Shown here piece after piece: positions 1 through 7,325 of a stretch of 64,000 bases of DNA; the stretch's first letter is position 1, and the number at the start of each line of letters is the position of its first letter. The stretch spans positions 1 through 64,000 of the forward strand of contig NZ_VIGH01000004.1 of assembly GCF_006704125.1 (NCBI RefSeq), written 5' to 3'. A program made the position numbers and the translations under genes. Source of the stretch: Rhodococcus spelaei. GTDB lineage: Bacteria > Actinomycetota > Actinomycetes > Mycobacteriales > Mycobacteriaceae. The notes beneath the pieces were generated by a model, which was not told where the DNA came from, made no database searches, and saw only the letters and a program-made list of their open reading frames with translations.

Positions 1-1
1 C

Positions 2-397
2 GCGATCACCGGTGTGCCGATCAAGGAGGATCCGTACGTGCTGTACGCGATCGGTGACGCGGCGGCGGAGATCGCGGCCTCGCGGGCGGCGATCCTGGAG
101 ACGGTGGACCGGTTCTGGGACATGACGGAGAAGGGTCAGGCGGTCAGCTTCGAGCAGCGGGCGATCGGTCGGCGTACGCAGGCCGCGGCGGCGTGGCGTG
201 CGGTGCGTGCGGTGGACGAGATCTTCGCTCGCTCGGGTGGCGGTGCGTTGCAGATGAAGACGCCGCTGCAGCGGTTCTGGCGGGATGCGCATGCGGGTCT
301 GTCGCATGCGATTCACGTGCCCGGGTCGATCTTCCACTCGTCGGCGCTGACCCAGCTCGGTGGCGAGCCGCAGGGCGTCCACCGCTCGATGATCTGA
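2..397 (+). CDS. HsaA-type flavin-dependent monooxygenase, C-terminal 131 residues (cut by window edge)
   Basis: The frame is open from the window edge to a TGA, so only the C-terminus is visible. It contains the all-alpha C-terminal helices of the acyl-CoA-dehydrogenase-like monooxygenases (HsaA/HpaB group D), including the segment PLQRFWRDAHAG that is also typical of HsaA. Members of this group use reduced flavin from a partner reductase to hydroxylate a phenolic ring. The next gene is an HsaC-type extradiol dioxygenase 32 nt downstream, so hydroxylation followed by ring cleavage is the likely joint job. The tail (LGGEPQGVHRSMI) differs from the HsaA ending seen at 8664-9830, so the two are paralogs rather than copies. 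The exact substrate cannot be told from this fragment. Confidence 0.75.
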   Translation, partial: AITGVPIKEDPYVLYAIGDAAAEIAASRAAILETVDRFWDMTEKGQAVSFEQRAIGRRTQAAAAWRAVRAVDEIFARSGGGALQMKTPLQRFWRDAHAGLSHAIHVPGSIFHSSALTQLGGEPQGVHRSMI

Positions 398-429
398 TCG
401 TCTGACACGAAAAAGGATTGGTGGAGAAC

Positions 430-1350
430 ATGTCTGACATTCGATCCCTCGGCTACCTGAGGGTGCAGACGCAGGACGTCGCGCGCTGGCGCGAGTTGGC
501 CGTGGACGGGCTCGGCATGGCCGTCGGCTCCGGCCCGGAGGAGGGCGGGCTGTACCTGCGCGTCGACGAGCGTCAGGCACGCCTGGCGGTGCTGCCCGGC
601 GACGTGGACAAGGTGCAGGCGGTCGGCTGGGAGGTGCGCGACCAGTTCGGGCTCCAGGCCGTGCGCGAGAAGGTGGAGAAGGCCGGCATCGAGGTCCGCG
701 AGTTCACCCTGGAGGAGGCGGACTACCGCGCCTTCGAGCGGGGCATCACGTTCACCGACCCGTCGGGGACGGCCGTCGAGGTGTTCTTCGGGCCGGTCCT
801 CGACCACAGCCCGGTCGTGACCCCGCACGGTGGCCGGTTCGTCACGGGTGCCGCCGGTTTCGGTCACGTGGTGCTGCCGACGCCCCTCTTCCAGGAGACC
901 TACGACTTCTACACCGAGGTCCTCGGATTCCTGCCCCGCGGCGCGATCCGGCTCGGCGGACCGGGTGCCCCCGGCCCCGCGCGTCGGGTGCGGTTCCTCG
1001 GCGTCAACGAGCGTCACCACAGCCTGGCGATCTGCCCGGCGCCGCCGACCGAGGTGCCCGGCATGGTGCACCTGATGATGGAGGTCGACACCCTCGACGC
1101 CGTCGGCCAGGCCCTGGACCGGGTCAACAAGCTCGGGTTCTCGCTGTCCTCGACCCTCGGCCGGCACACGAACGACAAGATGGTCTCGTTCTACGTGCGC
1201 GCGCCGGGCGGCTGGGACCTCGAGTTCGGCACCGAGGGCATGATCGTGGACGAGAGCCACTTCACCGCGGAGGAGATCACCGCGGACAGCTACTGGGGCC
1301 ACGACTGGTCCGGTAGCGAGCCGCTCGCGGCGTTCACCCCCAAGGCGTAG
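430..1350 (+). CDS. hsaC: HsaC-type extradiol catechol dioxygenase (type I, two VOC modules)
   Basis: The 306-residue protein has two vicinal-oxygen-chelate modules and the complete Fe(II) triad of type I extradiol dioxygenases: His146 (in GFGHVV), His214 (in MVHLMM) and Glu265 (in DLEFG). The NERHHSL segment carries the usual second-shell histidines. HsaC enzymes cleave the catechol 3,4-DHSA formed from ring A of steroids during 9,10-seco degradation. Its opening (IRSLGYLR) matches remembered HsaC sequence. ATG 430 was chosen over the upstream TTG 418 because family members start there and GGAG precedes it, although closely. It follows the HsaA-type gene by 32 nt and is followed by a hairpin, so these two end an operon. 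A paralog acting on another steroid-derived or aromatic catechol is possible. Confidence 0.8.
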   Translation: MSDIRSLGYLRVQTQDVARWRELAVDGLGMAVGSGPEEGGLYLRVDERQARLAVLPGDVDKVQAVGWEVRDQFGLQAVREKVEKAGIEVREFTLEEADYRAFERGITFTDPSGTAVEVFFGPVLDHSPVVTPHGGRFVTGAAGFGHVVLPTPLFQETYDFYTEVLGFLPRGAIRLGGPGAPGPARRVRFLGVNERHHSLAICPAPPTEVPGMVHLMMEVDTLDAVGQALDRVNKLGFSLSSTLGRHTNDKMVSFYVRAPGGWDLEFGTEGMIVDESHFTAEEITADSYWGHDWSGSEPLAAFTPKA

Positions 1351-1376
1351 TCCCGCCGGGATCGATCACACTGCCG

Positions 1377-1409
1377 ACGCGGCGGTCGCACATGATGCGG
1401 CCGCCGCGT
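1377..1409 (+). terminator. Hairpin terminator after the hsaA-type/hsaC unit
   Basis: A 14-bp stem with one mismatch (ACGCGGCGGTCGCA against TGCGGCCGCCGCGT) surrounds a 5-nt loop, 26 nt after the hsaC stop. There is no T-tract, as is usual for terminators in this window. Confidence 0.6.
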
Positions 1410-1490
1410 TTCGCATTTCGGCGGGCCTACTCACTCGAGGCCCGCTCGCCTATCGTGGACTGTCGGGATCCACCTTTCGGGAGGAGTCTG

Positions 1491-2222
1491 ATGTCCAGTC
1501 CGTCGGTGCCGGACGAGGAGCCCCGTTTCGACGGGCTGCTCGCGGTGTATGTGAACTGCACGCTCAAACGCTCACCGGAGCGCAGCAACACGCAGGGGTT
1601 GATCGACCGCAGCGTCGGGCTGATGCGCGACGCCGGGGTGGCAGTCGACCAGATCCGGGCGATCGACCACGACATCGCCACCGGGGTGTACCCGGACATG
1701 GCAGAGCACGGTTGGCCCAGCGACGAGTGGCCGCGGCTGTTCGAGCGCATCCTCGCGGCCGACATCCTGGTGCTGGCGGGACCGATCTGGCTGGGCGACA
1801 ACAGTTCCGTGATGAAGCGAGTCATCGAGCGGCTCTACGGGTGCTCGTCGATCCTCAACGACAAGGGGCAGTACGCCTTCTACGGTCGGGTCGGCGGGTG
1901 CCTGGTCACCGGCAACGAGGACGGCGTCAAGCACTGTGCGATGAACGTGCTGTACAGCCTGCAGCACCTCGGGTACACCATCCCGCCGCAGGCCGACGCG
2001 GGATGGATCGGCGAGGCCGGCCCGGGACCGTCCTACCTGGACGAGGGTTCCGGTGGGCCGGAGAACGACTTCACCAACCGCAACACCACCTTCATGACCT
2101 ACAACCTCATGCACCTGGCGGCAATGATCAAGGGCGCCGGGGGAATTCCGGCGTTCGGGAATCAGCGGTCGTTGTGGGACGCGGGCTGTCACCCGGACTT
2201 CCCGAATCCCGACTACCGGTAG
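1491..2222 (+). CDS. Flavodoxin-fold NAD(P)H-dependent FMN reductase family protein
   Basis: The 243-residue protein has the flavodoxin-like order of the NADPH-dependent FMN reductase family: an N-terminal beta strand and phosphate-binding stretch (VNCTLKRSPERSNTQGLID), a central AADILVLAGPIWLGDNSS segment that normally contacts flavin, and a GRVGGCLVTGNEDG strand-turn. ATG 1491 is set by a strong GGGAGGAG seven bases upstream; the frame stays open further upstream but without a site. It probably supplies or uses reduced flavin. Its closeness to an HsaA-type monooxygenase makes a reductase-partner role attractive, but a hairpin separates the two and it need not be HsaB. Quinone or azo reduction are alternatives. 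Confidence 0.65.
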   Translation: MSSPSVPDEEPRFDGLLAVYVNCTLKRSPERSNTQGLIDRSVGLMRDAGVAVDQIRAIDHDIATGVYPDMAEHGWPSDEWPRLFERILAADILVLAGPIWLGDNSSVMKRVIERLYGCSSILNDKGQYAFYGRVGGCLVTGNEDGVKHCAMNVLYSLQHLGYTIPPQADAGWIGEAGPGPSYLDEGSGGPENDFTNRNTTFMTYNLMHLAAMIKGAGGIPAFGNQRSLWDAGCHPDFPNPDYR

Positions 2223-2299
2223 GGGAACGGCACTCGATCAGACCGGTGATGGTTCGCCTGAGGTCGACGGCGGGGACCGGTGTCGGCGCGTGCGCGTCC

Positions 2300-3451
2300 C
2301 TACGCGAGGCCGAGCGACCGCGCCAACGTCGGCCATGCCTTGGGCAGCTGGTCCACCCAGTATGCCCAGGCGTGCGTGCCCCTCGGCTCGAAGTCGAAGG
2401 TCGCCGGGATGCCAAGGTCCTCGAGTCGGGACTGCATCCTGTGGGTGCAGGCGTTCGCGGCCGCCTCGATGGATCCGCCCACCAGCACGCGGTCGCTGTA
2501 GTCGGCCATGCCCGGTGTCTCGTACCGGCCGGCCAGGCCCGATGCCACCGAAACGTAGATATCCTTGCCGCGCAGGGCTTCCGCGTTGCGCAGTGAGTCG
2601 TGTGCCGCCCAGCCCGGCCCGCCGACCTGTCCCCAGATGTTCGCCGGGTCGCCGCCCCGCGACGACACCGTCGCCTGGACGCTGATGCGTCCCAGGTCGT
2701 CGGTCGTCGAATAGCATCCGCTGAACGTGGCGATGCCGCGGTACATCTCGGGGTGGCGGTGGGCGAGCATCATCGCTCCCTGCGCACCCATGGAGGCGCC
2801 GAGGAGCGACTTGACGCCGTTGGTCTTCAGGCGCGTGTCCAGCAACGGCGGCAGTTCCTCGGTGATGAACGTTTCCCACTTGTGCAGGCCGACGCCGGGG
2901 TCGATCCGGTCCCAGTCGGTGTACATGCCGGACACGCCGCCGTCGATCATCACGACGTTCACGTTCTTGTCGGCGAAGAACTGGGGTGCGCCGCCGATGG
3001 TGACCCAACCGCTGGTGTCCTCCCGCGCGTCGACGCCCTCGAGTGCGTAGATCGACGGCCGGGGCACCGAGTTGTCCTTCGGCAGCAGCACTTCCACGCC
3101 GACGTCGCGACGCAGGGCGGGCGAGGCCACCGTGAAGCGGACGAACTGGTCGGACTTGCGCTCCTCGCCGACGATCGAAGCAGTGGTGATGTCGTCGCGG
3201 AGTGCGGGCAAGGGCGGGTGCTCGTTCTGGAGCGGACCGGGGATCGTCGACCCGGCGCTGACGCTGCCCCCGTCCGAGCTGGCGCCGCCGCTACCGCTGG
3301 CCAGGCTGCCGCTCGCGCTGCCCGAACTCCCGGCATCCGATGCGGCCAGCGCGGGCGGAGCGATCGTCAGAGCCACGAGAGCGGCAAGCGAGACGCCGAC
3401 GACGCCGGTGTGTCGGGCCCGCGCCCTGCTCATCCAGCCTGAACCACTCAT
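2300..3451 (-). CDS. Secreted antigen-85/esterase-family alpha/beta hydrolase
   Basis: The 383-residue protein begins with basic residues and a hydrophobic run (residues 16-36) ending APPALAA, a Sec/Tat-like signal peptide. A Ser/Gly-rich linker (about 38-70) leads to an esterase domain of the antigen 85 / mycolyltransferase superfamily. The nucleophile elbow GASMG puts the catalytic serine at Ser220, and the C-terminal GTHAWAYW supplies the likely catalytic His359. In mycolata such proteins move or hydrolyse mycolate and other acyl esters at the cell envelope. Start 3451 (ATG) is preceded by a G-rich site and gives a clean signal peptide. It lies downstream of the tandem-TetR gene on the same strand with a 112-nt gap. 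Mycolyltransferase and plain carboxylesterase activity cannot be separated by sequence reading alone. Confidence 0.75.
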   Translation of the reverse strand: MSGSGWMSRARARHTGVVGVSLAALVALTIAPPALAASDAGSSGSASGSLASGSGGASSDGGSVSAGSTIPGPLQNEHPPLPALRDDITTASIVGEERKSDQFVRFTVASPALRRDVGVEVLLPKDNSVPRPSIYALEGVDAREDTSGWVTIGGAPQFFADKNVNVVMIDGGVSGMYTDWDRIDPGVGLHKWETFITEELPPLLDTRLKTNGVKSLLGASMGAQGAMMLAHRHPEMYRGIATFSGCYSTTDDLGRISVQATVSSRGGDPANIWGQVGGPGWAAHDSLRNAEALRGKDIYVSVASGLAGRYETPGMADYSDRVLVGGSIEAAANACTHRMQSRLEDLGIPATFDFEPRGTHAWAYWVDQLPKAWPTLARSLGLA

Positions 3452-3563
3452 TGAACAACCCCCCACAGTGTCACCTTCAAGGCGAACTGAAACTACACCT
3501 GTCAGACAATTCGCACCCAGCGGATGCCGGGAGACGACTCGCCGGGAGCCGCAATCGGGGAGG

Positions 3564-4847
3564 TTACGGAGTCGGCAGCGCACCACGCAGCAGATGGCCG
3601 CGGGTGAAGCGTCGAATCCGCTTCATGCTTGCCCGGTCGTGATCATCGAAGGGGATCCACAACATGGTGCGCAAATGTGGCGCGAAGACGGCCGGGCTGC
3701 AGGCGGTACGGAGTGTGCCGTCGTCGAATCCGTTCGCCAGGATCTCGACGAGCATGGACATGCGCTCGCTCGCGCTCTTCCTGTACGTGCGGTCGAACGA
3801 CGATTGGCCCTCGGTACCCTGGCTCCACGCCAGCGCCATCATGCTGGTCTCCTCGCGGAACTTCTTGTTTGCATTGGCGGTCACGAAGCTGAGGGCGTCG
3901 AGGGTCGCCGCTTTCGCCGACGGGTCCGTCGTCAGTGCCGCATGCAGGGCGCGATCGACCTGGTCCGAGTAGTTCTGTGCGATCTCGACGAAGAGCGCCT
4001 CCATCGAGTCGATTCGTCGGTAGATCGTGCCCATCGGGACACCCGCCGCATCGGAGACGTCACGGACTGTCGTGTTCGCGAATCCACGTCGGGCGAACTC
4101 GGTGCGGGCTGCAGCGATGATCACGCCCCTGATGTCGTCGGTGGCCGACGGCAGTGTCCACTCGGCGACCAGTTCACGCACCGCGGCCATCGGCGCGGAA
4201 GTGTCGAGGTCCGCGTCGTCCGGGCAGTCTTCGACGACTCCGTAGAGCAGCGAGTCGCAGAAGATCCGAGACGACTCCTGCGAGTCGATCGTGCTCGGTC
4301 GGTCGGTGACGGCAGCGATCGACGCGACCTGCAGGGCGTGTGCGAGCATTCCCGGATCGAAGTACTCGTCCGGCACGGTGGCGGCGAGGTCGTCAGCGGC
4401 GGACCGCCACAACCGGTACAGCCCGGCGGGGCGATAGTGAATGGCGGCGCGGAACCGATCACTGGACGAGGTGGGTGGGTCGAAGGCTCGGAGTCGGACA
4501 GCGGTGGCGTGGCGCTGGGCGAGCGATGTTGCCGTCGAGCACAGCTCGCGGAGTCGGGCCTCCGGATTCTTCGACGAGTGACCCGACCTGCGCAACTGCA
4601 CCGCTAGCCCGTGCATGTCCTCGTTGAACTCGTCGAGGATGGCAACGGCAGCAGCTTCTTTGGACTCGAAGTGGTGATACAGACTGCCGGGAAGGATGCC
4701 GACCGCGTCAGCGATGTCGCTCATCGTCGTGCCGGAGTATCCCTTGCTGAGGAAGAGTGCGCTTACGGCCCAGTGTACCTCAACCGCCCGGATCCCGGCT
4801 CCGGGGCGTCGGTCGACTTCCTTCTCGTCCAGCATCTGCTGAGTCAT
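3564..4847 (-). CDS. Tandem TetR-family regulator (two DNA-binding domains in one chain)
   Basis: The 427-residue protein is about twice the usual TetR length and contains two complete TetR N-terminal domains. The first covers about residues 20-72, with recognition segment TMSDIADAVGILPGSLYHHF. The second covers about 238-290, with segment VRDVSDAAGVPMGTIYRRI. Each is followed by an alpha-helical part resembling a ligand-binding and dimerisation domain. A single chain may thus act as a pseudo-dimer, or contact two operators. ATG 4847 is the first ATG with a purine-rich GAGG, although it directly abuts the codon; ATG 4835 is an alternative. It sits between an antigen-85-like esterase and a mycofactocin-type SDR, so one of these or the steroid genes may be its target. 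Confidence 0.8.
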   Translation of the reverse strand: MTQQMLDEKEVDRRPGAGIRAVEVHWAVSALFLSKGYSGTTMSDIADAVGILPGSLYHHFESKEAAAVAILDEFNEDMHGLAVQLRRSGHSSKNPEARLRELCSTATSLAQRHATAVRLRAFDPPTSSSDRFRAAIHYRPAGLYRLWRSAADDLAATVPDEYFDPGMLAHALQVASIAAVTDRPSTIDSQESSRIFCDSLLYGVVEDCPDDADLDTSAPMAAVRELVAEWTLPSATDDIRGVIIAAARTEFARRGFANTTVRDVSDAAGVPMGTIYRRIDSMEALFVEIAQNYSDQVDRALHAALTTDPSAKAATLDALSFVTANANKKFREETSMMALAWSQGTEGQSSFDRTYRKSASERMSMLVEILANGFDDGTLRTACSPAVFAPHLRTMLWIPFDDHDRASMKRIRRFTRGHLLRGALPTP

Positions 4848-5009
4848 CCTCGCTGTTGAACAGGGCGTTGTGGCCGAGAAATGCCGCCAACGTGAGGAAA
4901 TGTTCGTTCGCCCTCGCTTGATAGTCAAACTCGGAGGATCTCGAACGTCGCTCGCGCCGTCAGAGGTGTCTGTGCCGCAGGCGAGTCAGGCTGTCCCCGC
5001 ATGACAGCG

Positions 5010-5046
5010 GGAGACGGAGACCAGTTGCGATCAGGTCTCCGCCTCC
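5010..5046 (-). terminator. Hairpin terminator after the mycofactocin-type SDR gene
   Basis: A 13-bp stem (GGAGACGGAGACC against GGTCTCCGCCTCC, one wobble pair) with an 11-nt loop lies 20 nt beyond the stop of the minus-strand SDR gene. Confidence 0.6.
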
Positions 5047-5066
5047 GAGTGTCGCTTCCGCTCTGG

Positions 5067-5882
5067 TCAGAACTCGGTGACGCCGGCGTCCGGGGCAAGT
5101 TCGTGGGCGGTGATGAACTTCGACTCGTCCGACGCGAGGAACAGCACGGTGTCCGCGACGTCCTCGGGTTCGGTGATGTCGACCGGAAGCATGTTCATGA
5201 ACATCGCACCGAGACGCTCATCCCTTGCCATCGCTGCTTGGAGGTCCACCTGCATGTTTCCTGTGCCCATCGCGGTGTTGACCCCAGTCGGGTGGACGCT
5301 GTTCACCCGGATGCTGTGCCGTGCCAACTCGGCAGCGAACGCCTTGGCCATGCCGCGGACCGCGAACTTGCTCGTGGTGTACGGAACCATGAAGGGCTGC
5401 ACCTTGAGTCCAGCGGCCGAGCTGATCAGGATGATCGAACCGCCGCCCGCCTCCACCAAGTGCGGGGCTCCGACCATGACCGTGTTCCACACGCCGGTGA
5501 CGTTGGTGCTGATCGTGTCCTGATAGATCTGCGGCGTCACCTCGTCCCAGGCCTTCGGCACGCAGATCCCGGCATTGGCCACCACCACGTCGAGCCGGCC
5601 CAACTCGCTGACCGCGGAATCGACGATGCCCCGGAGCTTCTCGAGATCCCGAACGTCCACGATGCCGGATACTGCCCGCCGGCCGGTCTTCTCGACGAGG
5701 AGCACCGTCTCCTCGAGGTCTTCCGGGGTTGCGGAGTCGTATGCCACGCTCGGCAGTGGTGCACACACGTCGACGACAATGACGTCTGCGCCCTCGTCGG
5801 CCAACCGGACCGCCTCGGCCCGACCCTGACCACGCGCCGCGCCGGTAACCAACGCGACCTTTCCAGATACGCGACCACCCAA
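5067..5882 (-). CDS. Mycofactocin-coupled-type short-chain dehydrogenase
   Basis: The 271-residue SDR has the nucleotide-binding motif TGAARGQG (residues 14-21), NAG in VANAGI and the catalytic YTTSK. It also shows the features of the mycofactocin-associated SDR group (carveol-dehydrogenase-like): GQGRAEAVRLADEGADVI, followed by an insertion after the second strand (VDVCAPLPSVAYDSATPEDL), and a VHPTGVNTAM segment. Enzymes of this group hold a non-exchangeable NAD that is recycled through the peptide-derived cofactor mycofactocin. The likely reaction is oxidation of a secondary alcohol, here perhaps a steroid hydroxyl. The first start codon in frame is TTG 5882 with only a weak site. It is transcribed alone and ends at a hairpin. 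The mycofactocin genes are not in this window. Confidence 0.8.
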   Translation of the reverse strand: MGGRVSGKVALVTGAARGQGRAEAVRLADEGADVIVVDVCAPLPSVAYDSATPEDLEETVLLVEKTGRRAVSGIVDVRDLEKLRGIVDSAVSELGRLDVVVANAGICVPKAWDEVTPQIYQDTISTNVTGVWNTVMVGAPHLVEAGGGSIILISSAAGLKVQPFMVPYTTSKFAVRGMAKAFAAELARHSIRVNSVHPTGVNTAMGTGNMQVDLQAAMARDERLGAMFMNMLPVDITEPEDVADTVLFLASDESKFITAHELAPDAGVTEF

Positions 5883-6226
5883 CTGAATGCACCGCTTTCC
5901 GTATCGTTCCCGAGGTGTGACTTGTTTTGTTACTCAACTGCTTCGGCCAATCGATGCCATCACGCGAGACCCTCGGATTCCCGGCGAGATGGTGACCGGG
6001 GAATGTGTGGGTGAGCTGTTGTCGCCGATCGGGCGGTTGGCAGCTGGTCGGCTCGATCCTACCGTTCGTTCCGGATGTCGCGCGGATCAATCGGAGCATA
6101 GATTTGCTTCGCAACTTCGGCAGGCGCCTCCCGGCTCAGGTCGTCGGAGCATCCGGGAGCGCACGCCTTCGTGTCAGATCCGCCCAGTCGACGGAGCACG
6201 GTGCGGGCTGCGTGAAAGCTGGAGAC
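5883..6226. other. Intergenic region without a recognised gene
   Basis: This stretch between two minus-strand SDR genes has no convincing coding frame; the open frames across it are short and lack family features. The AT-richer part around 5915-5945 is the most promoter-like section and would drive the TTG-started SDR gene to its left. Nothing else was recognised. Confidence 0.5.
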
Positions 6227-6264
6227 GACTGTGGCCGCACCCGATGCCGGGTGCGGCCACAGTC
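6227..6264 (-). terminator. Perfect 17-bp hairpin ending the kshA operon
   Basis: The arms GACTGTGGCCGCACCCG and CGGGTGCGGCCACAGTC pair perfectly around the 4-nt loop ATGC. It lies 20 nt past the stop of the last gene of the minus-strand kshA operon. Confidence 0.8.
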
Positions 6265-6284
6265 TGACCAGGCGTATGCCGTGT

Positions 6285-7076
6285 TTACTTGCGGTTCAGC
6301 AGCTTGCGCATCGCCACGGCCGCACCCTTGACCATCTTGTCGCGGGGGAAGCCGCTGCGCTTGACGGCCGCCTCGTAGTTGCCGCCTGCCACCCACACGG
6401 GGCCGTCGGTCAGGTGCTCGAGACCCTCGCGGGCGGCGTCCTCGGGCTCCTGCACGATCATGCCGGGGATGTCGAAGTTCAGTCCGGCGCGGATCATCGC
6501 GGGGGTGCGGGTGACGCCGAGGATGAATTCGACGACGTGCACGCCGTGCGGCTCGAGCTCGAGCCACAGGCTCTCCGCGAAGACCCGGCTGAACGCCTTC
6601 GAGGCCGCGTAGATGCTCTGGTGCTCGGAGCCCATGTAGCCGGCCAGGGAGCCGAGCAGCATGATGCCGCCGCGGCCGCGGTCCTTCATCAGCCCGCCGA
6701 AGTGGTGCGAGAGCTCGAGCTGCTTGCCGATGTTCAGCTCGATCACGCCGCGGAAGCCGTCGAGGTCGCCGGTGACGAACTCGTGGCCGTAGGAGTTCGC
6801 GCCCGCGTTGAAGATCAGCAGCCCGACCTCTACGTCGTCGGTGACCTTGCGGATCTGCGCGAGCGCGTCCGCGGCGAGCAGGTCCAGCGACAGCGTGCGG
6901 ACCTCGCCGCCGTGCGTGCGCACCTTCTCCGCGGTCTCCTCGAGCGGACCGGGCTTGCGGGCGATCAGGACGAGGTTGAAGCCGGCCTGGGCCAGCTCGT
7001 CGGCGAACGCCGATCCGACGCCTTCGGAGCCGCCGGCGATGACGGCCCAGGGCCCGTACTGGTTGATGTCGATCAT
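6285..7076 (-). CDS. Short-chain dehydrogenase/reductase, third gene of the kshA operon
   Basis: The 263-residue protein has an N-terminal Rossmann motif (IAGGSEGVGSAFADELAQAG), the NAG of LIFNAGAN, a catalytic serine in LLGSLAG and YAASK. The glycine motif GGSEGVG and the DINQYGPWAVIAGG opening are those of a classical SDR subgroup often found near steroid and lipid genes. ATG 7076 has GAGGAG at good distance and overlaps the stop of the upstream 83-residue gene by four bases (ATGA), so it is translationally coupled to it. Probable role: oxidation or reduction of a hydroxyl or keto group on the KshA substrate or product. The exact position acted on is unknown. Confidence 0.75.
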   Translation of the reverse strand: MIDINQYGPWAVIAGGSEGVGSAFADELAQAGFNLVLIARKPGPLEETAEKVRTHGGEVRTLSLDLLAADALAQIRKVTDDVEVGLLIFNAGANSYGHEFVTGDLDGFRGVIELNIGKQLELSHHFGGLMKDRGRGGIMLLGSLAGYMGSEHQSIYAASKAFSRVFAESLWLELEPHGVHVVEFILGVTRTPAMIRAGLNFDIPGMIVQEPEDAAREGLEHLTDGPVWVAGGNYEAAVKRSGFPRDKMVKGAAVAMRKLLNRK

Positions 7077-7324
7077 TGTTCTCCTCGAGGGCTCTGCTCG
7101 TTGTCGGGGACGTCGAGGAGTCCCTCGACGACGGCCATGTTTATCGAATCCTGCAGTGCACCACAGACTCGCACCTTGACGGTCCGAGCGCGCGACGGCA
7201 CGCCCTCCCGGAACTCGGCACACGAGGACTCGGCGTCCGAGGTCCACTGGATCGCGGTGTGGTGGAAGCTGTTCTTCTCCACCAGCACTCGTGTGCCGCA
7301 GCGCCGACATTCCAACGGCTGCAT
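7073..7324 (-). CDS. Small Cys/His protein coupled to kshA (83 residues, function unknown)
   Basis: I do not recognise a named family. The protein has CRRC (Cys6, Cys9), a His pair at 21-22, and Cys35 and Cys54, so it could bind zinc or an Fe-S centre; the segment RRCGTRVLVEKNS looks like a zinc-ribbon knuckle. It is real by context: its ATG follows the kshA stop after one base (TGACATG) and its own TGA overlaps the ATG of the next SDR as ATGA. It is therefore co-translated with the oxygenase subunit. A small metal-binding partner of KshA, or an accessory for its Rieske centre, is an inference only. It has no signal peptide and no membrane segment. Confidence 0.7.
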   Translation of the reverse strand: MQPLECRRCGTRVLVEKNSFHHTAIQWTSDAESSCAEFREGVPSRARTVKVRVCGALQDSINMAVVEGLLDVPDNEQSPRGEQ

Positions 7325-7325
7325 G

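Noticed and set aside
7073-7324. Treating the 83-codon frame as noise
   Set aside because: Kept as a gene because both ends are coupled to neighbours and it has clustered Cys and His residues.
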